NCBI GenBank assembly: GCA_945901935.1
Contig: CAMDLX010000003.1
Coordinates: 1-64,000, forward strand
Length of the DNA: 64,000 nucleotides
Reading direction: 5' to 3'
Source of the DNA: Bifidobacterium breve
GTDB taxonomy: Bacteria > Actinomycetota > Acidimicrobiia > Acidimicrobiales > Microtrichaceae
Below the pieces are notes generated by a model, which ran no database searches, was not told where the DNA came from, and was given only the letters and a program-made list of their open reading frames with translations. The position numbers and the translations under genes were made by a program. Below are positions 17,181 through 26,206 of this stretch, in pieces. The first letter of the stretch is position 1, and the number at the start of each line of letters is the position of its first letter.

Positions 17181-18992
17181 CTAGATGTCCCAAAATCTCA
17201 GGCGACCTGCCTGTTGTAACTCTGAGCGCAACCGTTGCTCATCGCTGTCGGTGAATTCCCGGTAGACAGAATCCCCGCGTTCACGCACCCAGAGTTGGTC
17301 GCTACCAATCTCGGACCTGCGGTATTTCTGCGTGGATAGCCGTCGGGTGAGCACCTTATTGGTGCCAGTGGTAGGCAGGGTTTGAGCCACCCTGACATAG
17401 CGCGGCCGCCACTTGGTCATAACCGCAGCGGAACCGTCCAGCCAGACAGCGAATTCTGAGGGGTCAAACGTTTGATCCGGGCGCATCACCACTGCTGCCA
17501 TGACCTGATCCCCAGCATGCACATCGGGAACCCCATAGGCCACTGCAAGAACAAAATCGGGGTGAGTGGAGAGCGCCGCATCAATCGGGCCAGAGGCAAA
17601 ATTCTCGCCATCTACACGGATCCAATCGGAAGTCCTACCTGCAAAGTACAAGTAGCGATCCTGGTCTAGGTAGCCCAGGTCTCCTGACCAGTACCAGCCC
17701 TTGCGCGTAGCTGCAGCAGTGGCTTCGTCGTTGTTGTAGTAGCCCTCGAATGGCCCTGCACCGGCAGTGTTGACAATCTCACCAATACATTCGGCCGGAT
17801 TGAGCAGAGACCCAGCGGCATCTAACTCCGCTGCCGCACACGGCTCGCCTTGCTCAGAAATAATTGCAATTGACTCCCCCGCAATTCCCATCGCACCCTG
17901 ACGTGGGTCTGCGTCACGGTTCACGGCAATGGCGCCTTCAGTAGATCCAAAAGCGTCAATCACCTTGACCCCGAATCGCTCAGAGAACTGCTCAATGACT
18001 TGCGGCGATCCTTCGTTGCCGAAGGCAACTCGCAAAGAATTCTCTGCGTCATCAGCCAACTCGGCAGTCGCAACGAGGTACGACAGGGGCTTACCCGTGT
18101 AGTTGAAATACGTGGCTTGATACTGACGCACATCCTCTAGCCAGCGAGAAGCAGAGAACTTGCGGCGAAGCCCCACCGCGCAGCCAGCCACAAGCGAAGG
18201 CATCCAGCCGACCATGAGAGCATTGGAGTGGAAGAGCGGCATGCAGATGTACCCAACATCCGTTGGGCCTAGCTCGAGCAAAGAAGCCAACCGATTGCCC
18301 GTCGTGAGCAACCTTCTCTGCGAACAGATCACGGCCTTCGGCGCCGATGTCGTTCCCGAGGTGAAGATCAACGCCCAAGGCGTCTCTGCCGAAGGTTGGA
18401 TGCCGGGGTCTGCATCGGAGACCACATTGAGGGCAGCCTCTAGGTCATCAGCTTTGATCCCTTTAGGCTGATCGGCAGCAGTCTCACTGGGGAACCGGTT
18501 CGATACCAGCAGCTCACAATGGTTGAGCTGCCCGGCAATCACTTCGACCTCTGGCAAGTGCGTGGGTTCGGTAATCAGAAGATCAACATCGGTATGAACC
18601 AGATCTCGAAGCAGATGCTCTCCAACTCGGGTGTGATTTAGCCCCACTACCGTTGACCCGCTCAGCGCTGCACCACCTAGAGCAAAAAGGTAATCAGGTG
18701 AGTTGTCGAGCAGTAGCCCCACGTGTAGTGGCCGGTGATCACTACCGTCACCTCGCGACTGCCGACGGCTCAAGAACAGCTGCGCCCAGCGCTGCGACTC
18801 GGCCACGTACTCACCGTGGGTCCAGGTCTGCGCTGCCCAGTGGATTGCTGGCCTGGCAGCGATGACAGGGTCAGAAGCGTTCGCCCTAAGCAGTTCAGCA
18901 GCATTGGGGGCTGGAAGATTTGCCTGGCCCGGAGCTGGAACTGTGACGCCCAGAGCTGGAGCTGTGATGATTGAGTCCTGCACGACCCGCAT
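17181..18992 (-). CDS. Acyl-CoA synthetase of the FadD17/FATP-like type
   Basis: A 603-residue ANL ligase. The P-loop reads ALIFTSGTTSAPKAVICS, the A5 motif FGSTEGA, the hinge YWSGDLGYLDQDRYLYFAGR, and the C-terminal lysine lies in LPTTGTNKVLTRR. The P-loop, the ICSQRR that follows and the overall length resemble FadD17 and FATP-type ligases that activate branched or steroid side-chain acids. ATG 18992 overlaps a TACAAT -10 box (18996-18991), so transcription would begin downstream of it. GTG 18983, seven bases past the box, fits a leaderless mRNA better and would shorten the protein by three residues. Divergent from the TetR gene at 19055. Confidence 0.88.
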   Translation of the reverse strand: MRVVQDSIITAPALGVTVPAPGQANLPAPNAAELLRANASDPVIAARPAIHWAAQTWTHGEYVAESQRWAQLFLSRRQSRGDGSDHRPLHVGLLLDNSPDYLFALGGAALSGSTVVGLNHTRVGEHLLRDLVHTDVDLLITEPTHLPEVEVIAGQLNHCELLVSNRFPSETAADQPKGIKADDLEAALNVVSDADPGIQPSAETPWALIFTSGTTSAPKAVICSQRRLLTTGNRLASLLELGPTDVGYICMPLFHSNALMVGWMPSLVAGCAVGLRRKFSASRWLEDVRQYQATYFNYTGKPLSYLVATAELADDAENSLRVAFGNEGSPQVIEQFSERFGVKVIDAFGSTEGAIAVNRDADPRQGAMGIAGESIAIISEQGEPCAAAELDAAGSLLNPAECIGEIVNTAGAGPFEGYYNNDEATAAATRKGWYWSGDLGYLDQDRYLYFAGRTSDWIRVDGENFASGPIDAALSTHPDFVLAVAYGVPDVHAGDQVMAAVVMRPDQTFDPSEFAVWLDGSAAVMTKWRPRYVRVAQTLPTTGTNKVLTRRLSTQKYRRSEIGSDQLWVRERGDSVYREFTDSDEQRLRSELQQAGRLRFWDI

Positions 18993-18996
18993 TGTA

Positions 18997-19012
18997 CTGA
19001 CACCGGCGTCAG
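18997..19012. promoter_or_regulatory. Operator-like palindrome, site 3 (TetR promoter region)
   Basis: CTGACACCGGCGTCAG between the divergent FadD17-like gene and the TetR gene. On the minus strand it is followed at once by TACAAT (18996-18991). On the plus strand a TACTCT box (19043-19048) lies six bases before the TetR ATG. The position fits autoregulation by that TetR protein together with control of the ligase/FadE unit. Confidence 0.82.
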
Positions 19013-19054
19013 TGATGTATTGGGCATTCTGTCTTCATCATCTACTCTGCAGTT

Positions 19055-19651
19055 ATGTCGACTAGTCCGAGTACCCCCACTCGCGCTCGTGGACGAGCGA
19101 CGAAGGCAAAACTGATGACGGCTGGCGTTGCCGTGTTTTCGGCTAGGGGCTTCAGAGCGACGCGAGTCGACGACATTGTGAAGCGGGCGCGAATTTCACA
19201 CGGAACGTTTTACTTGTACTTCAGTTCCAAGGATGACCTGTTTGAGCAACTTGTGGCTGAGGTGGCTAGCGAGCTCAGTTCTCTGACCGATTCACTCCCA
19301 GCAATTCGCCCGACCACAGAAAGTCGCGCCGACCTTGAGTTGTGGTTGGTGTCCTTTATTGAGCTCTATTCCAAGTACGGCCCACTCATCCGCAGTTGGA
19401 CCGAAGCAGAGCGCGGCGGGATGTCTACCGCAGAGGACGTGCTTGGAACAGTCGCTGACGCGCTGACGGCCAAGGTAAAGATTCGCAAGCGCAAAGACTT
19501 TGATCCGCGGATAGCCTCGCTGGCGTTGCTGGCAATGGTCGAGCGAGTGAACTACTTCTCTGTCACGGGTCAAGTGGATGAAGAGGTCGAGCAACTTGCC
19601 CGCACATTGGCCGACATCATGCTGGATGCATTTTTTGGAGCACAAATTTAG
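19055..19651 (+). CDS. TetR/AcrR family transcriptional regulator (candidate master regulator)
   Basis: A 198-residue TetR-type protein. The HTH reads RVDDIVKRARISHGTFYLYF then SSKDDLF, very close to that of the first TetR. The ATG at 19055 is preceded by TACTCT with a six-base gap, indicating a leaderless transcript. It is the only regulator gene in the window with the CTGAC-N6-GTCAG palindrome in its own promoter region, and another copy (site 4) follows its stop upstream of the importer operon. The simplest reading is an autoregulated repressor that recognises all 15 sites, released by an acyl-CoA or similar ligand. The link is inferred from position only. Confidence 0.9.
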   Translation: MSTSPSTPTRARGRATKAKLMTAGVAVFSARGFRATRVDDIVKRARISHGTFYLYFSSKDDLFEQLVAEVASELSSLTDSLPAIRPTTESRADLELWLVSFIELYSKYGPLIRSWTEAERGGMSTAEDVLGTVADALTAKVKIRKRKDFDPRIASLALLAMVERVNYFSVTGQVDEEVEQLARTLADIMLDAFFGAQI

Positions 19652-19676
19652 AGATCGAACCCGCATGAGCCGGTAA

Positions 19677-19692
19677 CTGACGCTAGTGTCAT
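19677..19692. promoter_or_regulatory. Operator-like palindrome, site 4
   Basis: CTGACGCTAGTGTCAT, one mismatch in the right arm, with GGTAA on the left. It lies upstream of the importer operon, whose first gene starts at ATG 19721 after the ribosome site AGGGGG. This unit appears to have a short leader rather than a leaderless mRNA. Confidence 0.72.
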
Positions 19693-19720
19693 GTTTCGTC
19701 ATCTGATACCAGGGGGTTTC

Positions 19721-21025
19721 ATGCGATCCAGAATTTTGGTCTCTGCGATATTCGTTTCTCTACTGGCTGCAGCCTGCAGCAATTCCAGCTCGGAGGGGAC
19801 GACAACCACCTCTGCTGCCAAAGGCGGGGATAGCTCCGCTACCCAGGTGGCAGTCACTGCTCCGGGGGTGACGGCGGACGAGATTCGGGTTGGGGGCGTC
19901 GCATCGACGACCAATCCACTCGGCGGCAAGTACGGGGAGTCCTTTGATGGGGTACAGGCATATTTTGCGATGGTGAACTCAGAGGGCGGAATCTACGGAC
20001 GCGACCTCACGCTGGCATCAGAACGAGACGACCAACTCAGCAACAATGATGCCGAGGTACAAGGCCTCCTCGAACAAGACAATGTCTTTGCTGCACTTCC
20101 CATGACCACGTTGTTGTTCACCGGTTCTGACCGACTCGTTCAGTCCGGGATTCCTACCTTTGGTTGGACCATCAACCCTGAATGGCAAGGCACCACAGAG
20201 GTACCCAAGTTGAACCTTTTTGGTCAGGCGGGGTCATACCTCTGCCTCGGATGCGAGCAACCACAGGTTGCCTACGTAGCCAAGATCTCTGACAGTCACA
20301 AGATCGGCGTCCTGGCCTACAACGTTCCTCAGTCCACCGAATGCGCCGAGGGTTGGGAGAAAACCTTCGACATCTACGGGGAAGAAGCCGACGCAGAAGT
20401 GGTGTTCTCGGACAAGTCTCTGAGCTACGGGATTACCGATCTCTCCGTGCAAGTGTCAAAGATGAAAGATGCCGGGGTGGACATGGTGGTCACCTGCATG
20501 GACACCAACGCAGTTGTAGCACTGGGCAAGGAACTTAAAAAACAGGCCGTTGAGGCCATTCAGTTTCTGCCCAACGGGTATGACCAAGCCTTCTTAGACG
20601 AGTTCGGAGACCTGTTCGAGGGTTCCTACGCCTGGACCTCTTTTGCTCCCTTTGAAACCACACCACAGCCGAAAGGCCTGAAAAACTACCTGAAGTGGAT
20701 GGAAGCCACTGACGGGCGAATCGGTGAAAACAGTCTGGTGGGTTGGCTCAACGCTGATCTATTCGTTACTGGCCTGCAAAAAGCAGGGCCAAACTTTGAT
20801 CAGCAGAAGGTTGTCTCCTCGATCAACGAACTCACCGATTACAACGCTGACGGCCTGCTGAGTTCAATCGACTGGTCAAACGAGCACAACAAGCGCGGTG
20901 AAACCACATGTGGAGCCGTTCTGATCGTGAAGGACTCAGAGTTCGTCCCCGTCACCATTGCAAAGGGCAAACCCTTCTCCTGCTTCGCGTTGAATACAGG
21001 CGTACTCACCACCACGGCTCAGTAA
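19721..21025 (+). CDS. Branched-chain amino-acid-type ABC transporter substrate-binding lipoprotein (LivJ-like)
   Basis: A 434-residue periplasmic-binding-protein type I. The signal peptide ends in the lipobox LLAAACS with the lipidated cysteine at residue 19, followed by a Ser/Thr-rich linker and the mature domain from about residue 55 (ADEIRVGGVAST). It would be anchored outside the membrane and deliver substrate to the permease encoded next. ATG 19721 follows AGGGGG; the earlier in-frame start at 19691 lies inside the palindrome and is rejected. Within a catabolic regulon the ligand is more likely a carboxylic acid or its precursor than an amino acid, but the sequence does not decide this. 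Confidence 0.9.
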   Translation: MRSRILVSAIFVSLLAAACSNSSSEGTTTTSAAKGGDSSATQVAVTAPGVTADEIRVGGVASTTNPLGGKYGESFDGVQAYFAMVNSEGGIYGRDLTLASERDDQLSNNDAEVQGLLEQDNVFAALPMTTLLFTGSDRLVQSGIPTFGWTINPEWQGTTEVPKLNLFGQAGSYLCLGCEQPQVAYVAKISDSHKIGVLAYNVPQSTECAEGWEKTFDIYGEEADAEVVFSDKSLSYGITDLSVQVSKMKDAGVDMVVTCMDTNAVVALGKELKKQAVEAIQFLPNGYDQAFLDEFGDLFEGSYAWTSFAPFETTPQPKGLKNYLKWMEATDGRIGENSLVGWLNADLFVTGLQKAGPNFDQQKVVSSINELTDYNADGLLSSIDWSNEHNKRGETTCGAVLIVKDSEFVPVTIAKGKPFSCFALNTGVLTTTAQ

Positions 21026-21031
21026 TCACCC

Positions 21032-23098
21032 GTGGTCGACCTGCTGGAATACGCAGTCAGGGGCATCCCGACGGGGTGCGTATTTGCCCTGCTTGCCGTT
21101 GGTCTAGTCCTGACCTACAAAACCTCTGGTGTGTTTAACCTGGCATTTGCTGCTCAGGCCTACACCAGTGCCGCAGTTTTTTACGTGCTCAGAAAAGAGC
21201 AGGAATGGCCGCTGTTCTGGTCAGCATTCATAGCGATTGTGATTGTGGGGCCGGCGCTAGGGCTGCTACTAGAGAGGGTGCTATTCCGACACCTACGAGG
21301 TGCGGGATCCCTAGCCAAAATGGTGACCTCCCTTGGCTTGCTGATCGCAATACCCGAGGTTGTCAAACTGTTCTTCGGATCTGACGCCAAATCGAACCCT
21401 CCTCCCTTGTGGTACGTCCGCCGGACCGACGAATGGCTCTGGCCTCAGGGCAGCAAATTCGTCTTGGATGCAGGACAAGTCACAACCATCGTCTCTACGT
21501 TGGTTGTGGTTGTGGGCCTCACCGTGTTGTTCCGGTATACCAATCTGGGACTTCGGATGCGGGCGGTAGTGGAGAGCCCGCGACTTGCAGAACTCAACGG
21601 GGTGAACGCTGAGCGGGTCTCGATGGCATCTTGGATGCTCTCATCCATGATGGCCGGACTTGCCGGTGTGCTCGTCGCACCTCTCTTCGCATCGCTCAAT
21701 CCGATTGATCTGTTTACGCTCCTCGTAGCGGCCCTTGCAGCAACCGTGGTGGGTGGCCTGAGCAGCATCCCGCTGACATTCTTCGGCGCCATTGGCTTGG
21801 GAATGTTGCAGGCGGTTCTTGCAGGATCGCTGCCGACAAACAGTGTCTTGGCAACGGGCCTGCGGCCAGGATTGCCATTCCTAGTGCTGTTTGCGCTGCT
21901 CATCTTTCGGCCCGGGCTTCGTTCAAATTCTGAGACGGCTGACCCACTCGCCACCGTTGACCCTCCTCTACCCGTGCCCGTTGCAGTCAGTCGGCCAAGG
22001 TGGATGAGCATCTCCTCTCGCACAGTCGGGGTTGTTGCCACGATATTTGGATTGCTTGTCTCGTGGTTTCTGCTGGATGGGTTTTGGCTCGCAATCGTGA
22101 TCTCTGGGGTAGTCCTTGCCGTCATCATGCTGTCATTGACCGTGGTCACTGGGATCGGCGGGATGTTGTCCTTAGCTCAAGCTGCACTCGCAGCGATTGG
22201 CGCCTTCACCACAGCTCAAGTCGTAACAGCCACGGGTCTTCCAGTGCTCGTGGCCATGCTGATCGGGGCCGCAGTGGCCGCAGCATGTGGGGCTCTGCTC
22301 GCTATTCCTGTGGTCCGCCTTGACGGGGTCTACTTGGCTTTGGCAACACTGGCTTTCGCTCTGATGTTCGAGAGCATTCTGGTTCCCCTGTCTTGGGTGA
22401 GCGGAGGCTCGGTCCCACTGGCAGTTCCTCGGCCAGTGATCGGGCCATGGGACCTAGCCGACGACCGATACTTTCTGCTGTTTGCGGCGCTCTGCCTGAC
22501 CGTGATTGCACTAGCCGTTATTCGGGTGAGACAAGGCACAACCGGCAGATTCCTCCAAGCCATCCAAAGCTCCCCAACAGCCGCGAACTCAATCGGAATT
22601 AGCGGAGGCCGCTCCCGAATAATCGCCTTTACGCTCGCTGCCGGAATCGCCGGATTTGGAGGAGGCCTGCTCGCATCATTCGCGGGTCGCGCGAACTACC
22701 AGGCAAGCTTCCCGTATGTAGTCGGCCTTGTCTGGGTAGCCCTGGTCATCTCAGCCGGGGCACGAAGCATTCAAGCTGCCGTGTTCTCTGGGATCATGTT
22801 CTTCTTATTGCCAGCCACGCTGAACCGAGTCTTTTCTTGGCCAGAAAACTATCTGGAAGCCCACCAGCAGGCTCCAGAGTGGATGCAGAACCTCCTGGGC
22901 CTGGTTCAACCTAATTGGGCTTTACCGGTGTCGTTCATCCTGTTCGGGATCGGTGCATTTACCTATGCCAAGCACCCCGAGGGAATCATCGAGGCGCGGA
23001 CAAACTCCTCGGTCACAGCACTACTGCGTTGGACTGAACGGCGTAAGGCGAAAGTCGACGCATCCAGCAGCGTGGATGCGCCACAGGTATCTGCCTGA
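21032..23098 (+). CDS. Fused LivH-LivM ABC transporter permease
   Basis: A 688-residue membrane protein joining two permease domains normally encoded separately. The N-terminal half (to about residue 300) is LivH-like (start MVDLLEYAVRGIPTGCVFAL, many hydrophobic segments). The C-terminal half (about 330-660) is LivM-like, with TGIGGMLSLAQAALAAIGA and the EAA-like region GISGGRSRIIAFTLAAGIAG. The GTG start is six bases after the LivJ-like stop, and the stop overlaps the LivG-like ATG by one base. The fusion would fix a one-to-one permease pair in the importer. Confidence 0.9.
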   Translation: MVDLLEYAVRGIPTGCVFALLAVGLVLTYKTSGVFNLAFAAQAYTSAAVFYVLRKEQEWPLFWSAFIAIVIVGPALGLLLERVLFRHLRGAGSLAKMVTSLGLLIAIPEVVKLFFGSDAKSNPPPLWYVRRTDEWLWPQGSKFVLDAGQVTTIVSTLVVVVGLTVLFRYTNLGLRMRAVVESPRLAELNGVNAERVSMASWMLSSMMAGLAGVLVAPLFASLNPIDLFTLLVAALAATVVGGLSSIPLTFFGAIGLGMLQAVLAGSLPTNSVLATGLRPGLPFLVLFALLIFRPGLRSNSETADPLATVDPPLPVPVAVSRPRWMSISSRTVGVVATIFGLLVSWFLLDGFWLAIVISGVVLAVIMLSLTVVTGIGGMLSLAQAALAAIGAFTTAQVVTATGLPVLVAMLIGAAVAAACGALLAIPVVRLDGVYLALATLAFALMFESILVPLSWVSGGSVPLAVPRPVIGPWDLADDRYFLLFAALCLTVIALAVIRVRQGTTGRFLQAIQSSPTAANSIGISGGRSRIIAFTLAAGIAGFGGGLLASFAGRANYQASFPYVVGLVWVALVISAGARSIQAAVFSGIMFFLLPATLNRVFSWPENYLEAHQQAPEWMQNLLGLVQPNWALPVSFILFGIGAFTYAKHPEGIIEARTNSSVTALLRWTERRKAKVDASSSVDAPQVSA

Positions 23099-23901
23099 TG
23101 ACCCCGACAACAGACTCGACCGAACATCCAAACGAACAGCCGGCACCGCTTCTTCAGGCCTCCGGTATCAGCAAACGATTTGCTGGGCTCATGGCCCTTG
23201 CCGACGTCTCGATTCAGGTTGGCGCAGGCGAGACAGTGGCTGTGATTGGTCCGAACGGTGCAGGAAAGAGCACCCTGTTCAACTGCTTGAGCGGAGTACT
23301 GCGAGCAGACCGGGGGACGGTGACGTTCGATGGGCAGCGCCTCGAGTCCCTAGGCCCGACTCAACGTTCCCGTCTGGGAATCGCCCGAACCTTCCAGCGA
23401 ATCGAACTGTTTGGTGGCATGACTGTTCGCGATCATTTGATGGTGGCTGAACGTGCCCGCTCAGGACGCGGTGGGCTTTGGTCTGATCTCTTTCGATCCT
23501 CCAAGCCGACCGAAGAGGAGTATGCCCGTTGCCAAGCAGTACTTGACCTGCTCGGACTCGATGATGTCGAGGACCGCTCCGCAGACTCGCTCTCGTTAGG
23601 CAAGGGCCGGCTCGTAGAACTGGGACGCGCCCTGATGTGCGAGCCGCGACTCCTCTTCCTTGATGAACCCTCCTCTGGCCTAGACCGCAACGAAACCGAA
23701 GAGATGAGCCTGGCCCTAGAGACAGTGCAACGAGAACACGGCACAGCCGTCGTGCTCATTGAGCACGACGTTCCGATGGTGCAGCGCCTAGCAACTCGCA
23801 TCTATGTGCTCGACTACGGAAGCTTGATTGCAAGTGGCAACACCATGGATGTGCTCGAGGACGAGGTCGTTCGCGCTGCCTACCTTGGAGTAGCCACATG
23901 A
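23098..23901 (+). CDS. ABC transporter ATP-binding protein, LivG-like
   Basis: A 267-residue ATPase with Walker A GPNGAGKST, a LivG-type signature LSLGKGRLVELGRAL in place of LSGGQ, and Walker B LLFLDEPSSGLD followed by the switch histidine in LIEHDV. It energises the LivHM permease in the cytoplasm together with the LivF-like protein. It is coupled by overlap on both sides (23098 and ATGA at 23898), which makes the importer a single operon. Confidence 0.93.
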   Translation: MTPTTDSTEHPNEQPAPLLQASGISKRFAGLMALADVSIQVGAGETVAVIGPNGAGKSTLFNCLSGVLRADRGTVTFDGQRLESLGPTQRSRLGIARTFQRIELFGGMTVRDHLMVAERARSGRGGLWSDLFRSSKPTEEEYARCQAVLDLLGLDDVEDRSADSLSLGKGRLVELGRALMCEPRLLFLDEPSSGLDRNETEEMSLALETVQREHGTAVVLIEHDVPMVQRLATRIYVLDYGSLIASGNTMDVLEDEVVRAAYLGVAT

Positions 23902-24641
23902 GCACTCCTGTGTTGAGCTGCGAGAATCTCGAGGCTGGCTACGGCCCGTTCCGCGCCCTATTTGGAATTTCCTTCGAGGTCGCTGAGGGAACTGCAACAG
24001 CCTTGATCGGCCCCAACGGTGCCGGCAAGTCAACAGTGGCACGAGTAGCGAGCGGACTCGTTGCTCCTTCTGCGGGTCGGGTGCTGGTCAAGGGCGTGGA
24101 CATGTCCGGCAAGGCCCCCCACGAGTTCGCTGAGGCAGGGATCGCTCACGCCCCAGAAGGGCGGGCTGTCTTTGCGACTTTGACGGTGCAAGAGAATCTG
24201 GAACTCGCCTTCCGAGAGGCGCTCGGCCGCAAGGGTGTTGGGGCTGCACTCGATGAGGCGTACGAGATGTTTCCTCGCCTGAAGGAACGGCGCACGCAGC
24301 TCGCTGGCACTCTCTCGGGGGGCGAGCAACGAATTTTGACGCTGGCACGAGTCATGATTCTGCGACCCGCCCTTCTGATTGCAGACGAGCTCTCATTGGG
24401 GTTAGCCCCGATGATCACCACCGAGGTCTACCGAATTCTTGAAAGAATCAAGGCGGCTGGCTGCGCCCTTCTCATCGTGGAACAACACATGGATTATGCG
24501 CTGGCCTTATCTGATGAGGTGCTGCTGTTACGTCAGGGAGAGGTCACCTTTCGGGGTCCACCAAGTGAGCTGGACCGAAGATCCGCCTCGCTCCTTTCAG
24601 AGTCACTACCCAAGAACTCACCACCGAAGGACGACTCATAA
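23898..24641 (+). CDS. ABC transporter ATP-binding protein, LivF-like
   Basis: A 247-residue ATPase with Walker A GPNGAGKST, signature TLSGGEQRILTLAR, Walker B LLIADELSLGLAP and switch histidine in VEQHMDYAL. It is the second nucleotide-binding subunit of the importer. The start overlaps the LivG-like stop and its TAA overlaps the ATG of the alcohol dehydrogenase, so uptake and the next oxidation steps are co-expressed. Confidence 0.93.
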   Translation: MSTPVLSCENLEAGYGPFRALFGISFEVAEGTATALIGPNGAGKSTVARVASGLVAPSAGRVLVKGVDMSGKAPHEFAEAGIAHAPEGRAVFATLTVQENLELAFREALGRKGVGAALDEAYEMFPRLKERRTQLAGTLSGGEQRILTLARVMILRPALLIADELSLGLAPMITTEVYRILERIKAAGCALLIVEQHMDYALALSDEVLLLRQGEVTFRGPPSELDRRSASLLSESLPKNSPPKDDS

Positions 24642-25702
24642 TGACCACCGACCCGACCCCAGTTCCCGAGTCGATCCCCGCAGCGGTGTACCAATCACAG
24701 CGTGTGGTCACCATCGAACAGCGACCACTAGCGGAGCCCACCCCCGCTCAAGTAGTCGTCGAGGTCAGTCACTGCGGAATCTGTGGAAGCGACCTTCACC
24801 TGATTGACGAGGGTTGGGGACAATCAGGAGACGTGTTGGGCCATGAGTGGAGCGGAATCGTTCGCTCTGTGGGTGACGCTGCGGTTGCGTTCAAACCTGG
24901 GGATCGAGTCATCGGTGTCGATTCGCCAACGTGCGGAGTCTGCGCCGCTTGCGTAGCTGGAAAGCCCTCGCAATGCGAGGATCGCGAGCCAACCACGGGC
25001 CATTTCGACGGCGCCTTTGCGACTCATGTGCTGGCCGATGCCACTACTTTGCTGCACATACCAGATGGGCTCGGGCTTCGCGAGGCCGCTCTTGCCGAGC
25101 CATTAGCTGTGGCTCTGCACGCAATCACGCGCTCTGGAATACAACAGGGGAATAGCGCAATTGTCTTTGGTGCCGGGCCAATCGGTGCCCTCATTGCAGC
25201 AGTACTCATAGGGGATGGACATCAGGTGACTGTGGTGGAGCCGGCCGAGCAACGCCAAGAACTAGCCCGCGGACTTGGCGCTACCGCCGTGCTGCGGCCC
25301 GAGGACTTGCCGAGCTTCGACATGAGCCAGGTAGATACGCTCGCCGAGAATGCCGTGCATGTGGTGTTCGAATGCTCGGGGCGTCGCGATGCAATGGAAT
25401 CCGGGTTTCAGCAGTTGCGGCGGGGCGGGGTGCTCGTGGTAGTTGGCACTGGAATCGACCGCCCTAGGTTTGATCCAAATCGCATGATCCTCTTGGAGCT
25501 GACGGTATGCGGAGCGTTCATCTATGACGCCGACGGGTTTGAGACGGCACTCGAACTATTGAGAAGCGGTTCTCTGCGTACGGATCTGCTCATAGATCAG
25601 GCCGAATACGACCTCACTGGCGTTGCAGAAGCCGTGGACAAACTTGTTCGGGGCGAACATTCCGGAAAAGTAATGATCACACCAGGAGGAGTTAGAGAAT
25701 GA
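24641..25702 (+). CDS. Zinc-dependent alcohol dehydrogenase (medium-chain family)
   Basis: A 353-residue MDR-family dehydrogenase of the sorbitol/threonine-dehydrogenase type. Catalytic zinc residues are in SHCGICGSDLH and LGHEWSG. The structural zinc site is complete, with four cysteines in CGVCAACVAGKPSQCE. The NAD(P) motif is VFGAGPIGALIA. It would oxidise a secondary or primary alcohol. It is coupled to LivF (1-base overlap) and to the VOC gene (ATGA at 25699), so it probably acts on the imported compound or an early intermediate. Confidence 0.9.
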   Translation: MTTDPTPVPESIPAAVYQSQRVVTIEQRPLAEPTPAQVVVEVSHCGICGSDLHLIDEGWGQSGDVLGHEWSGIVRSVGDAAVAFKPGDRVIGVDSPTCGVCAACVAGKPSQCEDREPTTGHFDGAFATHVLADATTLLHIPDGLGLREAALAEPLAVALHAITRSGIQQGNSAIVFGAGPIGALIAAVLIGDGHQVTVVEPAEQRQELARGLGATAVLRPEDLPSFDMSQVDTLAENAVHVVFECSGRRDAMESGFQQLRRGGVLVVVGTGIDRPRFDPNRMILLELTVCGAFIYDADGFETALELLRSGSLRTDLLIDQAEYDLTGVAEAVDKLVRGEHSGKVMITPGGVRE

Positions 25703-26205
25703 CTGATCAAACCGACAACCAAACCAGCAGCAGCAGCAGCAAAACTACAAGCAGCCAAGCTGACGCGCAGCAGCTCTTTCCGGCTGGGATCCCTCGGCTG
25801 AATCACATCGGGTTATCTCTCCCTGCTGACGCCCTGAGCGCAGAAGGCCGAGCTGAAATTCTTGCTTTTTACGGCGAGTGTTTCGGCTGGAACGAGCTGC
25901 CTACCGAGACTCTTGATCGAACCAGAATGGTGCTTGCAGTTGGCCACTGGGATCAGTTCGTATTTCTTCACGCAGACGAAGAGCCTATGGACTGCCCGCG
26001 ACTTGATCATTTCGGCGTCTCGGTGCAATCCCGAGCCGATCTTGACTCAGCCTGGTCTCGCGTGGCTAGTTGGGCTGAGCGTGACAGTCGAGTCGATGTC
26101 ATAGAGCCCGCAGTGGACGACTTTGAGGTACTGAAGATTCACTCGTTCTACGTTCGATTCTTATTGCCAATGATGGTTGAAGTTCAATACTGGGAGTTTG
26201 CCTAA
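25699..26205 (+). CDS. VOC (glyoxalase/dioxygenase fold) family protein
   Basis: A 168-residue protein with two beta-alpha-beta modules. LNHIGLSL and LDHFGVSV carry the expected metal histidines, and MMVEVQYWEF carries the C-terminal glutamate, so a metal site is plausible. Members include epimerases, isomerases and ring-cleaving dioxygenases; which applies here is unclear. Residues 8-20 are Ser/Thr-rich, encoded in part by an AGC repeat near 25730, and are probably a disordered tail. It lies between the alcohol dehydrogenase and the F420-type oxidoreductase in the importer operon. Confidence 0.75.
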   Translation: MTDQTDNQTSSSSSKTTSSQADAQQLFPAGIPRLNHIGLSLPADALSAEGRAEILAFYGECFGWNELPTETLDRTRMVLAVGHWDQFVFLHADEEPMDCPRLDHFGVSVQSRADLDSAWSRVASWAERDSRVDVIEPAVDDFEVLKIHSFYVRFLLPMMVEVQYWEFA

Positions 26206-26206
26206 C

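Noticed and set aside
21445-22149. Long antisense frame (234 codons) across the LivHM gene, and similar long frames opposite FadD, HyuB and other genes
   Set aside because: Composition is that of reverse-strand codons of a clear gene; no family features and no start context.
25727-25745. AGC trinucleotide run
   Set aside because: It only encodes a short poly-Ser linker at the N-terminus of the VOC protein; too short to call a functional repeat.
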